Source: Occultella aeris (lineage in GTDB: Bacteria > Actinomycetota > Actinomycetes > Actinomycetales > Beutenbergiaceae). From it: DNA of 64,000 bases. The stretch spans positions 62,001-126,000 of the forward strand of contig NZ_CACRYJ010000071.1 of the NCBI RefSeq assembly GCF_902703175.1, written 5' to 3'. Positions 44,851 to 54,828 of the stretch are shown here, piece after piece (positions within the stretch are counted from its first letter, which is position 1; each line of letters begins with the position of its first letter). The notes under the pieces are model-generated. The model made no database searches and was not told the origin of the DNA. It saw only the letters and a program-made list of their open reading frames with translations. The position numbers and the translations under genes were made by a program.

Positions 44851-47127
44851 TCAGTGCTGGATCGCGAACCGCTTGTGCAGGCGGCGCAACGGCTTCGGCG
44901 CCCACCAGTTCCAGTCCCCGAGCAGCGTCATGGTCGCGGGCACCAGCAGCATCCGCACGAGCGTCGCGTCGACCAGCACGGTCAGCGCGAGGGCGACGCC
45001 GGCCTGCTTGATGGCGATCAGTTCCCCGGTCGCGAACCCGGCGAACACGACCACGATCACCAGGGCCGCGGAGGTGATGATCCGCCCGGACTGCTGCAGG
45101 CCCATGCGGACCGCGAGGTCGTTGTCGCCGGTGGCGTCGTAGAACTCCTTGATCCGGGCGAGCAGGAACACCTCGTAGTCCATCGCCAGGCCGAACCCGA
45201 ACGCGATCACGATGGCGACCACATAGGACTCGAGGCCACCGGTCGAGGTGAACCCGAGCGGTCCGGAGAGGTGCCCCTCCTGGAAGATCCAGGTGGTGAT
45301 CCCGAGCGAGGCACCGAGGGAGAGGACGTTGATGAGCAGCGCCTTGAGCGGCACCAGGAGCGAGCCCGTCATCAGGAACAGCAGGACGAACGTCGCGAGG
45401 ACCACGATGCCCACCGCCCACGGCAGGCCCTCGATCAGCGCGTCGGTGAAGTCGATCTGGTTGGCTGCCTGGCCGAGCACCCAGACCTGCTCCGGGGCGC
45501 CGTCCCCGGTCTCGAGGGCGCGGATCTCCTCCACGACCCCGGTGGCGACCTCACCACCGGCCTCGTCGGTGTCCGGGCGCACCCCGATCAGCTGGTACTG
45601 CGTCCCGACGGCGGTGGGTGGGTTCACGCCCTCGACGTCCGGCAGCGTAGCGATCTCGTCGGCGAATGCCTGGGCCTGCGCCGCGTCGGCCTCGACGAGC
45701 ACCTGGATCGCGGGCGTCGCCAGAAGTGGGTAGTCCGCCTGCACGACGTCGATGAAGTCGCGCTGGTCGGAGTCGCGGGGCAGCATCTCGGTCGTCGAGT
45801 TGCGCAGCTGGAGGCCGAGCACGGGGGAGGCGAGCAGGCCCAGCACGACCGTGGTCAGCACCAGGACGACCCACGGCCGCTTCTGCACGACGCCGGCCAG
45901 CCTGGAGAAGAAGCCGTGCTCGGGCGCGACGTCGCCGAGCTTGCCGATCAGGGACCGCAGCACGGGCACCTTGGTGAGCACCGAGGGTTGCAGCATCCGC
46001 CGCCCGATGAGCACCAGCAGCGCCGGGACGAGGGTCAGCGCCGAGGCCACCGCGATGATGACGACCGACACCCCTGCCGCACCGAGCGACTTCAGGATGT
46101 CTGGCCGCAGCAGCAACAGCCCGGCGATCGACACGGCCACGGTGACGGCCGAGAACGTGACGGTGCGCCCCGCCGTCGTCATGGTGCGCCGCAGGGCCCG
46201 GACCAGGACCGGGTCGACGCCGCGCCTGCCCGTGCGACCCCGCTGGCGCCGCTCGCCCGAGCCGAGCTCGGCCTCGGCGGCGGCCGCGGCCTGGATCTCC
46301 TCCCGGAACCGGGACACGATCAGTAGGCCGTAGTCGATCGACAGGCCGAGCCCGAGCACGGTCACGACGTTCACCACGACCGAGTCGAGGTCCAGCACGT
46401 AGGAAAAGCCGTACAGGGCGCCCAGGCCACCGGCGATCGAGGCGAGCGCACCTGCCAACGGCATCCCCGCCGTCAGGAAGCCACCGAACACCACGATCAT
46501 GATCAGCAGCGAGATCGGCAGCGCCACGGCCTCGCCGCGGGCGAGGTCCGTCTGCAGCTGACCGATGATCTCGTCCGTGACGATCGGGGAGCTGGAGACC
46601 AGGCCCGTGGCGCCGTCGGAGGCCGCCGCGGGGAACTCCTCCAGTTCGGTCACGACCTCGTCGTGGGCGGCGGCGGGTGCGTCCGGTTCAAGGGTGACCG
46701 AGACGAAGAAGCCGTCCTGCGCCGTCGAGACGAAGGCGGCGGCTTCCTCGGCCGCAGGCCCGTCGGGGAACACGAACGGGTCCACCACCGACTCCACGCC
46801 GTCGATCGCCAGCAGCGTCGTGTGCAGGGTGGCGGCGGCGCGGCCGGCCTCGCTCACCGCCTCGGCATCGGCCAGATCGACGCCCTGCACCACCAGCGAG
46901 ATGGTCTCTCCGGTCTCGTCGTTGTCGGCGACGATGTCGGAGCCGATCTGGCTCTGGGAGCCGGGGACGCGGGGCTCGCCGGAGTGCAGCCGGTCGAACA
47001 GACCCTGCCCGCCGACCCCGGTCAGGGCGAGCGCGAGGCACCCACCGACCAGCAGGATCCAGACGAAGACGGTCAGGCGGGGGCGGTGGGCGATGTCACG
47101 TCCCAGGCGATCGAACACGGGACACAT
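44851..47127 (-). CDS. MMPL-family RND transporter
   Basis: This large membrane protein of 758 residues has two repeats, each with one helix, a large external domain and five further helices. The first helix starts at RPRLTVFVWILLVGG. GLGLSIDYGLLIVSRFREE and FGLAMDYEVFLLARIKE carry the paired Asp-Tyr motifs of the MMPL proton relay. The family exports lipids or small hydrophobic compounds; the substrate is unknown. The ATG at 47127 is chosen because the family N-terminus (FDRLGRDIAHRPR) starts there; the Shine-Dalgarno sequence is poor. Divergent from rarA. Confidence 0.9.
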   Translation of the reverse strand: MCPVFDRLGRDIAHRPRLTVFVWILLVGGCLALALTGVGGQGLFDRLHSGEPRVPGSQSQIGSDIVADNDETGETISLVVQGVDLADAEAVSEAGRAAATLHTTLLAIDGVESVVDPFVFPDGPAAEEAAAFVSTAQDGFFVSVTLEPDAPAAAHDEVVTELEEFPAAASDGATGLVSSSPIVTDEIIGQLQTDLARGEAVALPISLLIMIVVFGGFLTAGMPLAGALASIAGGLGALYGFSYVLDLDSVVVNVVTVLGLGLSIDYGLLIVSRFREEIQAAAAAEAELGSGERRQRGRTGRRGVDPVLVRALRRTMTTAGRTVTFSAVTVAVSIAGLLLLRPDILKSLGAAGVSVVIIAVASALTLVPALLVLIGRRMLQPSVLTKVPVLRSLIGKLGDVAPEHGFFSRLAGVVQKRPWVVLVLTTVVLGLLASPVLGLQLRNSTTEMLPRDSDQRDFIDVVQADYPLLATPAIQVLVEADAAQAQAFADEIATLPDVEGVNPPTAVGTQYQLIGVRPDTDEAGGEVATGVVEEIRALETGDGAPEQVWVLGQAANQIDFTDALIEGLPWAVGIVVLATFVLLFLMTGSLLVPLKALLINVLSLGASLGITTWIFQEGHLSGPLGFTSTGGLESYVVAIVIAFGFGLAMDYEVFLLARIKEFYDATGDNDLAVRMGLQQSGRIITSAALVIVVVFAGFATGELIAIKQAGVALALTVLVDATLVRMLLVPATMTLLGDWNWWAPKPLRRLHKRFAIQH

Positions 47128-47201
47128 GATGACAGCCCGCCGGCGCCCACGTTCACGACTGCGGCGCCGAGCCGGCGGCCGGTGACGTCGTACGGGCCGC
47201 G

Positions 47202-47207
47202 TAGGCT
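47202..47207 (+). promoter_or_regulatory. Leaderless-type -10 element of rarA
   Basis: TAGGCT is followed by six bases and the rarA GTG at 47214. No ribosome-binding site lies between. The spacing is the same as at pabB, rel and satD. Confidence 0.4.
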
Positions 47208-47213
47208 GCTGGG

Positions 47214-48563
47214 GTGGATCTGTTCGAAGCAGCCGGCACCGACGACGTCGGCGTCCCGCGGACCCGGGACGGGGCCCCGCTCGCGGTCCGGATGCGCCCT
47301 TCCGTCCCCGCCGAGGTGCTCGGCCAGGACCACCTGCTCGAGCCCGGGTCACCGCTGCGCCGGCTCATCGACCCGCCCGTGCCGGGGGCGCTGCCACCGT
47401 CCTCGGTGATCCTGTGGGGACCGCCCGGCACCGGCAAGACCACGCTCGCCTACCTGGTCGCGCACGTCTCGGGCCGGCGGTTCGTGGAACTGTCCGCGGT
47501 CACCGCGGGGGTGAAGGATGTGCGGGCCGTGATCGAGGACGCCCGCCGTCGGCTGGCCGGGTCCGGTGGCGAGACGGTGCTGTTCATCGACGAGGTGCAC
47601 CGGTTCTCCAAGACCCAGCAGGACGCGCTGCTGCCCGCGGTCGAGAACCGCTGGGTCACCCTGATGGCCGCGACCACCGAGAACCCGAGCTTCTCGGTGA
47701 TCTCACCGCTGCTGTCCCGCTCGATCATGCTCACCCTGCGCCCCCTGGAGACCGAAGACCTGGACGCGCTGCTGACCCGCGCGCTGACCGACGAGCGGGG
47801 TCTTGCCGGGGCGGTCACCCTCGACGACGAGGCTCGCGCCTACCTGCTGCGCCTGGCCGGTGGTGACGCCCGCAAGTCGCTGACCATCCTGGAGGCCGCG
47901 GCCGGCACGGCACAGTCAGCCGGTGGCGCCGATGCCGTGATCGGGCTGGAGGCAGTTGAGCGCGCGATCGACGTCGCCGCCGTGCGCTACGACCGCGACG
48001 GCGACCAGCACTACGACGTGATAAGCGCGTTCATCAAGTCGATGCGGGGCAGCGACGTGGATGCCGCGCTGCACTACCTGGCCCGGATGATCCAGGCGGG
48101 GGAGGACCCCCGCTTCATCGCCCGGCGGATCGTGATCGCGGCATCCGAGGACGTCGGGATGGCGGACCCGGCGGCGCTTCAGACGGCGATGGCCGCCGCG
48201 CAGGCGGTGGCCATGATCGGGATGCCGGAGGCCCGGATCATCCTCGGGCAGGCCGTGGTGCACGTGGCCACGGCACCCAAGTCGAACGCGTCCTACAACG
48301 CGATCAACGCCGCCCTCGCCGACGTCCAGGCCGGCAAGGTGCCGCTGGTCCCGGTGCACCTGCGGGACGCGCACTACGCCGGGGCGAAACGACTGGGCCA
48401 CGGTCAGGGCTACGTCTACTCCCATGACGAACCGCACGGGGTGGCCCGCCAGCAGTACCTGCCCGACGACCTGCAGGGCACCCAGTACTACAGCCCGACC
48501 GACCGCGGCTACGAGCGCGGCCTCACCGAGCGGCTGGCGCGGATCCGCGCGATGTTGGACTAG
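47214..48563 (+). CDS. rarA: Replication-associated recombination protein A (MgsA/WRNIP1 family)
   Basis: This AAA+ ATPase acts at stalled replication forks and resembles clamp-loader subunits. It has 449 residues. Walker A is GPPGTGKTT, Walker [15 protein letters not shown], sensor 1 [10 protein letters not shown], and the C-terminal tetramerisation region contains [21 protein letters not shown] and SEDVGMADP. The start GTG appears leaderless. In many actinobacteria rarA lies upstream of rpsD and alaS, as here, with the P450 gene inserted. Confidence 0.95.
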   Translation: MDLFEAAGTDDVGVPRTRDGAPLAVRMRPSVPAEVLGQDHLLEPGSPLRRLIDPPVPGALPPSSVILWGPPGTGKTTLAYLVAHVSGRRFVELSAVTAGVKDVRAVIEDARRRLAGSGGETVLFIDEVHRFSKTQQDALLPAVENRWVTLMAATTENPSFSVISPLLSRSIMLTLRPLETEDLDALLTRALTDERGLAGAVTLDDEARAYLLRLAGGDARKSLTILEAAAGTAQSAGGADAVIGLEAVERAIDVAAVRYDRDGDQHYDVISAFIKSMRGSDVDAALHYLARMIQAGEDPRFIARRIVIAASEDVGMADPAALQTAMAAAQAVAMIGMPEARIILGQAVVHVATAPKSNASYNAINAALADVQAGKVPLVPVHLRDAHYAGAKRLGHGQGYVYSHDEPHGVARQQYLPDDLQGTQYYSPTDRGYERGLTERLARIRAMLD

Positions 48564-48567
48564 CGCA

Positions 48568-48582
48568 CGCCGGTCACCGGCG
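48568..48582. terminator. Small hairpin between rarA and the P450 gene
   Basis: CGCCGG (48568-48573) and CCGGCG (48577-48582) form a 6-bp palindromic stem at the convergent ends of rarA and the P450 gene. It is short and overlaps the P450 stop, so its role as a terminator is uncertain. Confidence 0.3.
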
Positions 48583-49857
48583 CGCGGTGACGTGCACGCG
48601 GAGGCCCTCCCGTGGTCGCATCGCCGCGAACCCGGTCGGACGGATCCGCTGCGCGGGCAGCGTCAGGTCCAGGCGAGCGACCACCCGGGCCAGCATCACG
48701 ATCAGTTCCGTCGTGGCCATGGTTGCCCCGATGCACCGATGCGGGCCACCCCCGAACGGCAGGTAGCGCGCCGGTCCCGGCTTCGTGTATTCGGCAGATC
48801 CGGGCAGCCACCGCTGCGGGCGGAACTCCAGCGGGCGGTCCCAGTACTCGGGCATCCGATGGGTCAGGTACGGGCTGAGCAGCAGGGTCGCACCCGGTCG
48901 GATCAGGTGACCCTCCACCTCGAAGTCCTGCGCCACGTGGCGGGCGGTCACGACCGCCGGCGGGTACAGACGCAGCGTCTCGTTCACGACGGCGGCCAGG
49001 TACGGCAGGGCGCGCAGGTCGCCCGGCCCCGGTGGCCGGTCGCCGACGGCGTCGCGCACCTCGGCGCGCGCGGTCGCCCACACGTGGGGTTCCGTCGCCA
49101 GCGAATAGATCGCCCACGCCATCGCGGAGCTGGTCGTCTCGTAGCCTGCCGCGATCAGGGTGACGACCTGGTCCCGGATCTCCCGGTCGGTCAGGCCGTC
49201 ACCGTCGTCGTCACGGCCGTTGACCAGGGTCGCGAGCACGTGATCGCCAGCGCGCGGTCCGAGCAGGCGGGCGCGAGTGATCTCCGCGCGGATGCGCCGG
49301 TCGAGCATCGCGCGGGCCCGGCCGGCGCGCTGCCAGGCCGGCGTGCGCAGCCGACGGTGCCATTGGGTGGCTGCCGGTAGGCCGTCCACCAGGTCCAGCA
49401 GCGGTTGCAGACTGCGCCCCAGGACGTCCGCGTCCGCCGCGAGCTCGGGCCCGAACAACGCGTGGATGGTGCTGCGCCGAATGGCTGCCCGGAACACGGC
49501 ATAGGCGTCCGCGTCGGTGCCGGGCCGCAGACCGTCGATGGCCTCATCCGCTGTAGCGGCCATGATCTGCACGTAGTGGGCAACCTGCCGATGGTGCATG
49601 GCGGGCTGCACGAGCCTGCGCCGACGACGGTGCTCCGCTCCGTCCGAGACGATCATGGACGTCGGTCCGTCCACCGGCACCAGACCGGCGAAGGCCTCCT
49701 CCCAGCGGAACCGGTCAGAGGCCGCGAACACGGCGGCGTTGGCTGCCTCGCCTCGGACGTAGACGAACCCGCGCCGGCCACCGACACGCAGCACCGGGCC
49801 GAACCGGTCATGACAACGCCCGAGGACCTCGGCCGGGCGGTAGGACAGGACGCTCAC
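48574..49857 (-). CDS. Cytochrome P450
   Basis: This haem monooxygenase has 427 residues from the GTG at 49857. The I-helix oxygen-binding site is AAGYETTSSAM, the K-helix ExxR is NETLR, and the haem loop is FGGGPHRCIG with the cysteine ligand. It has no membrane anchor, so it is a soluble bacterial P450. No ferredoxin or ferredoxin reductase is nearby and the substrate is unknown. I chose GTG 49857 because AAGGGGA lies just before it; ATG 49890 is in frame but less likely. It is inserted between rarA and rpsD in a core region. Confidence 0.92.
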   Translation of the reverse strand: MSVLSYRPAEVLGRCHDRFGPVLRVGGRRGFVYVRGEAANAAVFAASDRFRWEEAFAGLVPVDGPTSMIVSDGAEHRRRRRLVQPAMHHRQVAHYVQIMAATADEAIDGLRPGTDADAYAVFRAAIRRSTIHALFGPELAADADVLGRSLQPLLDLVDGLPAATQWHRRLRTPAWQRAGRARAMLDRRIRAEITRARLLGPRAGDHVLATLVNGRDDDGDGLTDREIRDQVVTLIAAGYETTSSAMAWAIYSLATEPHVWATARAEVRDAVGDRPPGPGDLRALPYLAAVVNETLRLYPPAVVTARHVAQDFEVEGHLIRPGATLLLSPYLTHRMPEYWDRPLEFRPQRWLPGSAEYTKPGPARYLPFGGGPHRCIGATMATTELIVMLARVVARLDLTLPAQRIRPTGFAAMRPREGLRVHVTARR

Positions 49858-50062
49858 TCGATTCCCCTTCGTTCCCGCCCACTGTGCCATGTGGCCCCGA
49901 TCGGTGCGGTAGACTCTTGGGGTTGTCCGTTCGGACACCTGGGGCCCTAGCCGAGGGTCGCGCACCGTCAGGGACGCGATCGGGAGTCGGCCCCACACCA
50001 CACCGGCAGTCGCCGGAGCAGTGGTGTGACGTCATCAACAACACGACAGGAACACATTTCGC
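49858..50062 (+). promoter_or_regulatory. rpsD promoter and long leader
   Basis: TAGACT (49910-49915) is a good -10 element; no clear -35 is present. The transcript leader would be about 140 bases. It holds the hairpin TGTCC-GTTC-GGACA (49924-49937) and further GC-rich inverted segments before CAGGAAC and the ATG. Ribosomal protein S4 controls its own synthesis in some bacteria through leader structures; that is possible here but not shown. Confidence 0.45.
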
Positions 50063-50689
50063 ATGGCATCACAGAACCGCACGCGCCGCCAGGTGCGACT
50101 GTCCCGCGCGCTGGGCCTCGCGCTCACGCCGAAGGCCGTCAAGTACTTCGAGAAGCGCCCCTACCCGCCGGGCGAGCACGGCCGCGCCCGTCGCCGCACC
50201 GAGAGCGACTACGCCGTCCGGTTGAAGGAGAAGCAGCGTCTGCGCGCCCAGTACGGGCTGCGTGAGGTCCAGCTTCGCCGCGCCTTCGACGAGGCCCGCC
50301 GCGAGCCGTGGCTGACCGGTGAGTCGCTGGTCGAGCTGCTCGAGATGCGTCTCGACGCCCTCGTGCTGCGCTCCGGCTTCGCCCGCACCATCGCCCAGGC
50401 CCGCCAGTCCGTGGTGCACCGCCACGTCCTGGTCGACGGCAAGCTCGTGGACCGCCCCTCCTTCCGCGTTAAGCCGGGCCAGGTCGTGCAGGTCAAGCCG
50501 CGCAGCCAGACCATGGTGCCGTTCCAGGTGGCCGCCGCCGGTGCCCACCGGGACGTCCTGCCCCAGGTGCCCGAGTACCTGAGCGTCGACCTCGAGAAGC
50601 TCCGCTTCGAACTGGTCCGCCGCCCGAAGCGTGCCGAGGTCCCCGTGACCTGCGAGGTCCAGCTGGTCGTGGAGCACTACTCGCGCTGA
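50063..50689 (+). CDS. rpsD: 30S ribosomal protein S4
   Basis: This primary 16S rRNA-binding protein is needed for 30S assembly and translational accuracy. It has 208 residues. It lacks the N-terminal zinc-binding cysteines, so it is the zinc-free form. The S4 RNA-binding domain spans about residues 95-155 (RLDALVLRSGFARTIAQAR, HRHVLVDGKLVDRPS). It is encoded apart from the main ribosomal operon and has its own promoter and terminator. Confidence 0.97.
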   Translation: MASQNRTRRQVRLSRALGLALTPKAVKYFEKRPYPPGEHGRARRRTESDYAVRLKEKQRLRAQYGLREVQLRRAFDEARREPWLTGESLVELLEMRLDALVLRSGFARTIAQARQSVVHRHVLVDGKLVDRPSFRVKPGQVVQVKPRSQTMVPFQVAAAGAHRDVLPQVPEYLSVDLEKLRFELVRRPKRAEVPVTCEVQLVVEHYSR

Positions 50690-50721
50690 CGCAGCAGACG
50701 ATCGTCGGAGCATCGAGCCCG

Positions 50722-50755
50722 CCCCGGGACGGCCGCACCACGGCCGTTCCCGGGG
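50722..50755 (+). terminator. rpsD terminator hairpin
   Basis: CCCCGGGACGGCCG (50722-50735) pairs with CGGCCGTTCCCGGGG (50741-50755), a 14-bp stem with one bulged base and the loop CACCA, 33 bases after the rpsD stop. Confidence 0.7.
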
Positions 50756-50867
50756 TGGGTTCGTTTCAGCACCCGGCTCCGGCTCGGGTACCCGGTTCCC
50801 GAGCCGCAACCGGTAGTGTCGCCCCGAGGATCTTCCCCCCGCCCCAGAAGCCTCAGGAGGCACCGCC

Positions 50868-51221
50868 ATGGCATTGGGAGACATTGCAGGTCTGATCGCG
50901 GCGATCGCGTTCGTGCTGCTCGTGGGAGCGCTCGCGATCCCGCTGTTCAAGCTCGGCCGCGTCATGGACGAGGCCCGCACGTCCCTGGCCCAGATCACCG
51001 AGCACACCCTCCCGGTGATCGATGAGGCCGCCCAGACGATCACGTCCACGAACGGCCAGATCGCCAAGGTGGACACGGTCACGACTGCGGCGGCCGAGGT
51101 CTCCACGAACGTGTCCGCGATGACGTCCCTGGTCGCCGCCACGGTCGGCGCGCCGCTGATCAAGGTGGCGGCCTTCTCGCTGGCGGTGCGCGGCCTGTTC
51201 GGCAAGGCGGAGAAGAAGTGA
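50868..51221 (+). CDS. DUF948-family membrane protein
   Basis: A 117-residue protein has an N-terminal membrane helix (residues 6-28, GLIAAIAFVLLVGALAIPLF) followed by a long helical region typical of DUF948 (LGRVMDEARTSLAQITEHTLPVIDEA in two parts). AGGAGG gives a strong ribosome-binding site. Function is unknown; the family is a common Gram-positive membrane protein with methyl-accepting-chemotaxis-like helices. It is coupled to the next gene by GTGA and lies just before alaS, a conserved actinobacterial arrangement. Confidence 0.8.
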   Translation: MALGDIAGLIAAIAFVLLVGALAIPLFKLGRVMDEARTSLAQITEHTLPVIDEAAQTITSTNGQIAKVDTVTTAAAEVSTNVSAMTSLVAATVGAPLIKVAAFSLAVRGLFGKAEKK

Positions 51222-51559
51222 AGCGCCTGTTCTGGATCGGCGTGGGCGTCGGCGTCACCGTGCTCGTGCTGCGCCAGGTCGGCCGGCTGAACAACACCGT
51301 CGGCAGGGTGGCCCACGCGGTCAGCCCGGCCGGCATCGCGGACTCGATCACCGAACTCGCCACCACGGCCAAGGAGCTCGGAGAGACGTTCCGGGCCTCG
51401 ATGGCCGAGAACGAGGCCGCCCTCACCGCCGCCCTGCTGCCCTCCGAGGAGGAACAGGCGCGGGCCGCCCGGGTGCGTGAGGAGCGTCGCGCGGCCGACC
51501 GCCGCGCCGCTGCCGAGTCCGGTGGCTACGACCCGGACGACGAGAACGAGTTCTTCTAG
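51218..51559 (+). CDS. Small membrane protein (DUF6167-like)
   Basis: A 113-residue protein has a membrane helix near residues 3-19 ([19 protein letters not shown]), then [17 protein letters not shown] and a charged Ala/Arg/Glu tail ending in DDENEFF. It resembles a small actinobacterial family that follows the DUF948 gene before alaS. Its role is unknown. The GTG overlaps the DUF948 stop by four bases. Confidence 0.75.
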   Translation: MKRLFWIGVGVGVTVLVLRQVGRLNNTVGRVAHAVSPAGIADSITELATTAKELGETFRASMAENEAALTAALLPSEEEQARAARVREERRAADRRAAAESGGYDPDDENEFF

Positions 51560-51635
51560 GCGCTCCGAGCGCCACCGAGTAGCGCCCTGCCGTCCGCCGG
51601 CAGGTCCGCCCCGATCTATCCCCGAACGAGGACCC

Positions 51636-54314
51636 ATGCGTACCGCCGAGATCCGACGCCGTTGGCTGACCTACTTCTCCGACCGCGGCCACACCGTGGT
51701 GCCGTCCGCCTCGTTGATCTCCCCGGACCCCTCCACGCTGTTCGTGATCGCCGGCATGGTCCCGTTCATCCCGTACATGACCGGCGAACAGACACCGCCG
51801 TGGTCGCGCGCGACGAGCGTGCAGAAGTGCGTGCGCACCTCGGACATCGAGGAGGTCGGCAAGACCACCCGGCACGGCACGTTCTTCCAGATGAACGGCA
51901 ACTTCTCCTTCGGTGACTACTTCAAGGAGGAGGCGATCCGGTACGCCTGGGAGTTCATCACGGGCTCCGAGGACGAGGGCGGGCTCGGGTTCGACCCGGA
52001 CGTCATCTGGGTCACGGTCTACCAGGACGACGACGAGGCATTCCGGCTGTGGCAGGAGGTCGCGGGCCTGCCGGCCGAACGGATCCAGCGCCGCGGCATG
52101 CGGGACAACTACTGGTCCACCGGTGCGCGCGGCCCGGCCGGCCCGTGCTCGGAGATCTACGTGGACCGGGGACCCGAGTTCGGCGTCGAGGGCGGTCCGA
52201 TCGCAGACGAGGACCGCTACCTCGAGATCTGGAACCTCGTGTTCATGCAGTACGAGCGCGCGGACGGTGGCACGAAGGACCACTTCGAGATCCTCGGCGA
52301 GCTGCGCAAGAAGAACATCGACACCGGCATGGGTCTCGAACGGGTCGCGTTCCTCAAGCAGGGCGTCGACAACATGTACGAGATCGACGAGGTGTTCCCG
52401 GTCATCGCGGCGGCGCAACGGCTGTCCGGCAAGCGCTACGGCGACAATCACGACGACGACGTGCGGATGCGCGTCGTCGCCGACCACGTCCGCTCGGCCC
52501 TGATGCTCATCTCCGACGGCATCAAGCCCGCCAACGAGGGTCGCGGCTACGTGCTGCGGCGGCTGCTGCGCCGAGCCGTTCGCGCGATGCGCCTCCTCGG
52601 CGTCACCGAGCCCACCCTCCCGGTCCTGCTGCCGGTGTCCAAGGACGCGATGAAGGCGTCCTACCCGGAGCTCGAGGCGGACTTCGCACGGATCTCCCAG
52701 ATCGCCTATGGCGAGGAGGAGGCGTTCCGCCGCACCCTCGACTCCGGCACCACGATCCTGGACTCCGCGGTGGCGAAGGTGAAGTCCTCCGGCGGCACGC
52801 TACTGGCAGGTGACCAGGCGTTCGCGCTGCACGACACGTACGGCTTCCCCATCGACCTGACCCTCGAGATGGCGGCCGAGCAGGGCCTGAAGGTCGACGA
52901 GGAGGCGTTCCGGACCCTCATGACCGAGCAGCGTCAGCGCGCCCGCGCGGACGCCCTCGCCAAGCGCAGCGGTGGGGTCGACACGCAGGTCTACCAGGGC
53001 CTGCAGTCCGAGCTGGATGCACCCGTGCAGTTCCTCGGCTACACCGACCACACCGCGCCCGCGCGGGTCGCGGCGATCCTGGTCGACGGCGTGGCGGTGC
53101 CGCAGGTGCACGCGCCCGCCGATGTCGAGATCATCCTGGACCGCACCCCGTTCTACGCCGAGGCAGGTGGCCAGCTCGCCGACCACGGCACGATCGTGCT
53201 CGACGGCGGTGGCCTCGTCGAGGTGGACGACGTCCAGGCGCCCGTCAAGGGCATGCCGGTGCACCGGGGCCGGCTCGTGGACGGCGACGTGACCCTCGAC
53301 GAGGGTGCGACGGCCACGATCAACAGCGACCGCCGTCGGGCCATCAGCCGCGCGCACACGGCCACGCACATGGTGCACAAGGCACTGCGGGAGTCTCTCG
53401 GCGACTCGGCCACCCAGGCCGGATCCGAGAACGCCCCGAGCCGGGTCCGGTTCGACTTCCGGTCCGGATCCGGGGTACCCGCGGGCGTGCTCTCGGAGAT
53501 CGAGGAGCGGGTGAACACCCAGCTCGCGGAGAACCTCGAGGTGACCGACGCGGTCATGGGCCTCGACGAGGCCCGCGCCCAGGGCGCCATGGCCCTGTTC
53601 GGCGAGAAGTACGGCGACCGCGTCCGCGTGGTCTCCATCGGCGGGGACTGGTCCAAGGAACTCTGCGGGGGCACCCACGTGCGCACGTCCGGGGAGCTCG
53701 GGCTGGTGACCCTCCTCGGTGAGGCGTCCATCGGCTCCGGCGTGCGTCGCATCGACGCACTCGTCGGCGCGGGCGCGTACAGCTTCGGAGCGCGCGAGCA
53801 CGCGCTCGTCGGCCAGCTCTCCCAGCTCGTCGGCGCCCGCAGCGAGGAGCTGCCGGAGCGAGTCTCCGGCCTGCTCACCCGGCTGAAGGACGCCGAGAAG
53901 GAGCTCGCGGCGCTGCGTCAGGGCCAGCTGCTCGCCGGTGCGGGCACGCTCGCGTCGCAGGCGGTCACCCACGGCGGCCTGCTCGTGGTGACCGCGGACA
54001 TCGGTGAGGTCGCCTCGACCGACGACGTGCGCACGCTCGCGCTGGACGTCCGGGACCGGCTCGGCAACGCCTCCGGTTCCGTGGTGGCCATCGGCGCCCT
54101 CGTGAAGGACCGCCCGGTCGTGGTCGTTGCGACGAACGAGGCGGCCCGCGCCGCCGGCGCGAAGGCGGGCGCCCTGGTCCGGACCGCGGCCGGCCGGCTC
54201 GGCGGCGGTGGTGGCGGCAAGGACGACATCGCGCAGGGTGGGGGCACCGACGCGAGTGCGCTGGCGGAGGCGCTCGCGGCGATCACCGCGGACCTGGACG
54301 CCATCGGTGGTTGA
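51636..54314 (+). CDS. alaS: Alanyl-tRNA synthetase
   Basis: This class II synthetase has 892 residues, full length. The catalytic core begins [19 protein letters not shown]. The editing domain zinc site is HTATHMVH with CGGTH, and a C-terminal DHHA1-like C-Ala domain ends in a Gly-rich [14 protein letters not shown] typical of AlaRS. GAGG precedes the ATG. It begins a long run of overlapping genes (alaS, ruvX, mltG) that leads into the shikimate genes. Confidence 0.97.
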   Translation: MRTAEIRRRWLTYFSDRGHTVVPSASLISPDPSTLFVIAGMVPFIPYMTGEQTPPWSRATSVQKCVRTSDIEEVGKTTRHGTFFQMNGNFSFGDYFKEEAIRYAWEFITGSEDEGGLGFDPDVIWVTVYQDDDEAFRLWQEVAGLPAERIQRRGMRDNYWSTGARGPAGPCSEIYVDRGPEFGVEGGPIADEDRYLEIWNLVFMQYERADGGTKDHFEILGELRKKNIDTGMGLERVAFLKQGVDNMYEIDEVFPVIAAAQRLSGKRYGDNHDDDVRMRVVADHVRSALMLISDGIKPANEGRGYVLRRLLRRAVRAMRLLGVTEPTLPVLLPVSKDAMKASYPELEADFARISQIAYGEEEAFRRTLDSGTTILDSAVAKVKSSGGTLLAGDQAFALHDTYGFPIDLTLEMAAEQGLKVDEEAFRTLMTEQRQRARADALAKRSGGVDTQVYQGLQSELDAPVQFLGYTDHTAPARVAAILVDGVAVPQVHAPADVEIILDRTPFYAEAGGQLADHGTIVLDGGGLVEVDDVQAPVKGMPVHRGRLVDGDVTLDEGATATINSDRRRAISRAHTATHMVHKALRESLGDSATQAGSENAPSRVRFDFRSGSGVPAGVLSEIEERVNTQLAENLEVTDAVMGLDEARAQGAMALFGEKYGDRVRVVSIGGDWSKELCGGTHVRTSGELGLVTLLGEASIGSGVRRIDALVGAGAYSFGAREHALVGQLSQLVGARSEELPERVSGLLTRLKDAEKELAALRQGQLLAGAGTLASQAVTHGGLLVVTADIGEVASTDDVRTLALDVRDRLGNASGSVVAIGALVKDRPVVVVATNEAARAAGAKAGALVRTAAGRLGGGGGGKDDIAQGGGTDASALAEALAAITADLDAIGG

Positions 54315-54828
54315 CAGCCCCGAGGGCATGCGGACCGGCGTGCGGATCGGTGTCGACGTCGGCACCGTCCGCATCGGGGTGGCGCGCTGCGATCCGCACG
54401 GCATGCTGGCCACGCCGGTGCGCACCGTGGCCCGTTCCGGCCCCGGCCGAGGCATCGACGAACTCGCCGAGATCGTGGCCGAGAACGACGCCATCGAGGT
54501 CGTCGTCGGGCTGCCCCGGAGCTTGTCCGGCGAGGAGGGTACTGCGGCTCTCAGGGTTCGCGCGTACGCTAGAGCGGTTGCACTCGCGGTCCGCCCCACT
54601 CCTGTGCGCCTCGTCGATGAACGGCTGACGACTGTCTCGGCACATCAGGCCCTGCACGCGTCGGGACGGGCCGGGCGCAAACACAGACAAGTAGTGGACC
54701 AGGTCGCCGCGACCATGATCCTGCAGGCTGCGCTCGACCAGGAACGTCACCTCGGCCGGCCGCCCGGCACGGCCATCGACAGCGGCGGCACAGCGAACGA
54801 ACCGACATCCCAGGAGGAGGAACGGTGA
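54307..54828 (+). CDS. ruvX: RuvX/YqgF-family nuclease
   Basis: This RNase-H-fold protein of about 173 residues is thought to act on rRNA 5' processing (as YqgF) or on Holliday junctions. Marks are [43 protein letters not shown] and [15 protein letters not shown]. The start is uncertain: GTG 54307 overlaps alaS by 8 bases, and ATG 54328 has GAGGG too close. The first residues are not conserved. The stop overlaps mltG by GTGA. Confidence 0.92.
   Translation: MVDSPEGMRTGVRIGVDVGTVRIGVARCDPHGMLATPVRTVARSGPGRGIDELAEIVAENDAIEVVVGLPRSLSGEEGTAALRVRAYARAVALAVRPTPVRLVDERLTTVSAHQALHASGRAGRKHRQVVDQVAATMILQAALDQERHLGRPPGTAIDSGGTANEPTSQEEER

Noticed and set aside
44707-46326. A 539-codon plus-strand frame overlapping the acetyltransferase and MMPL genes
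   Set aside because: The translation is His/Asp/Arg/Glu-rich low-complexity sequence and overlaps two recognised genes. It is an antisense artefact.
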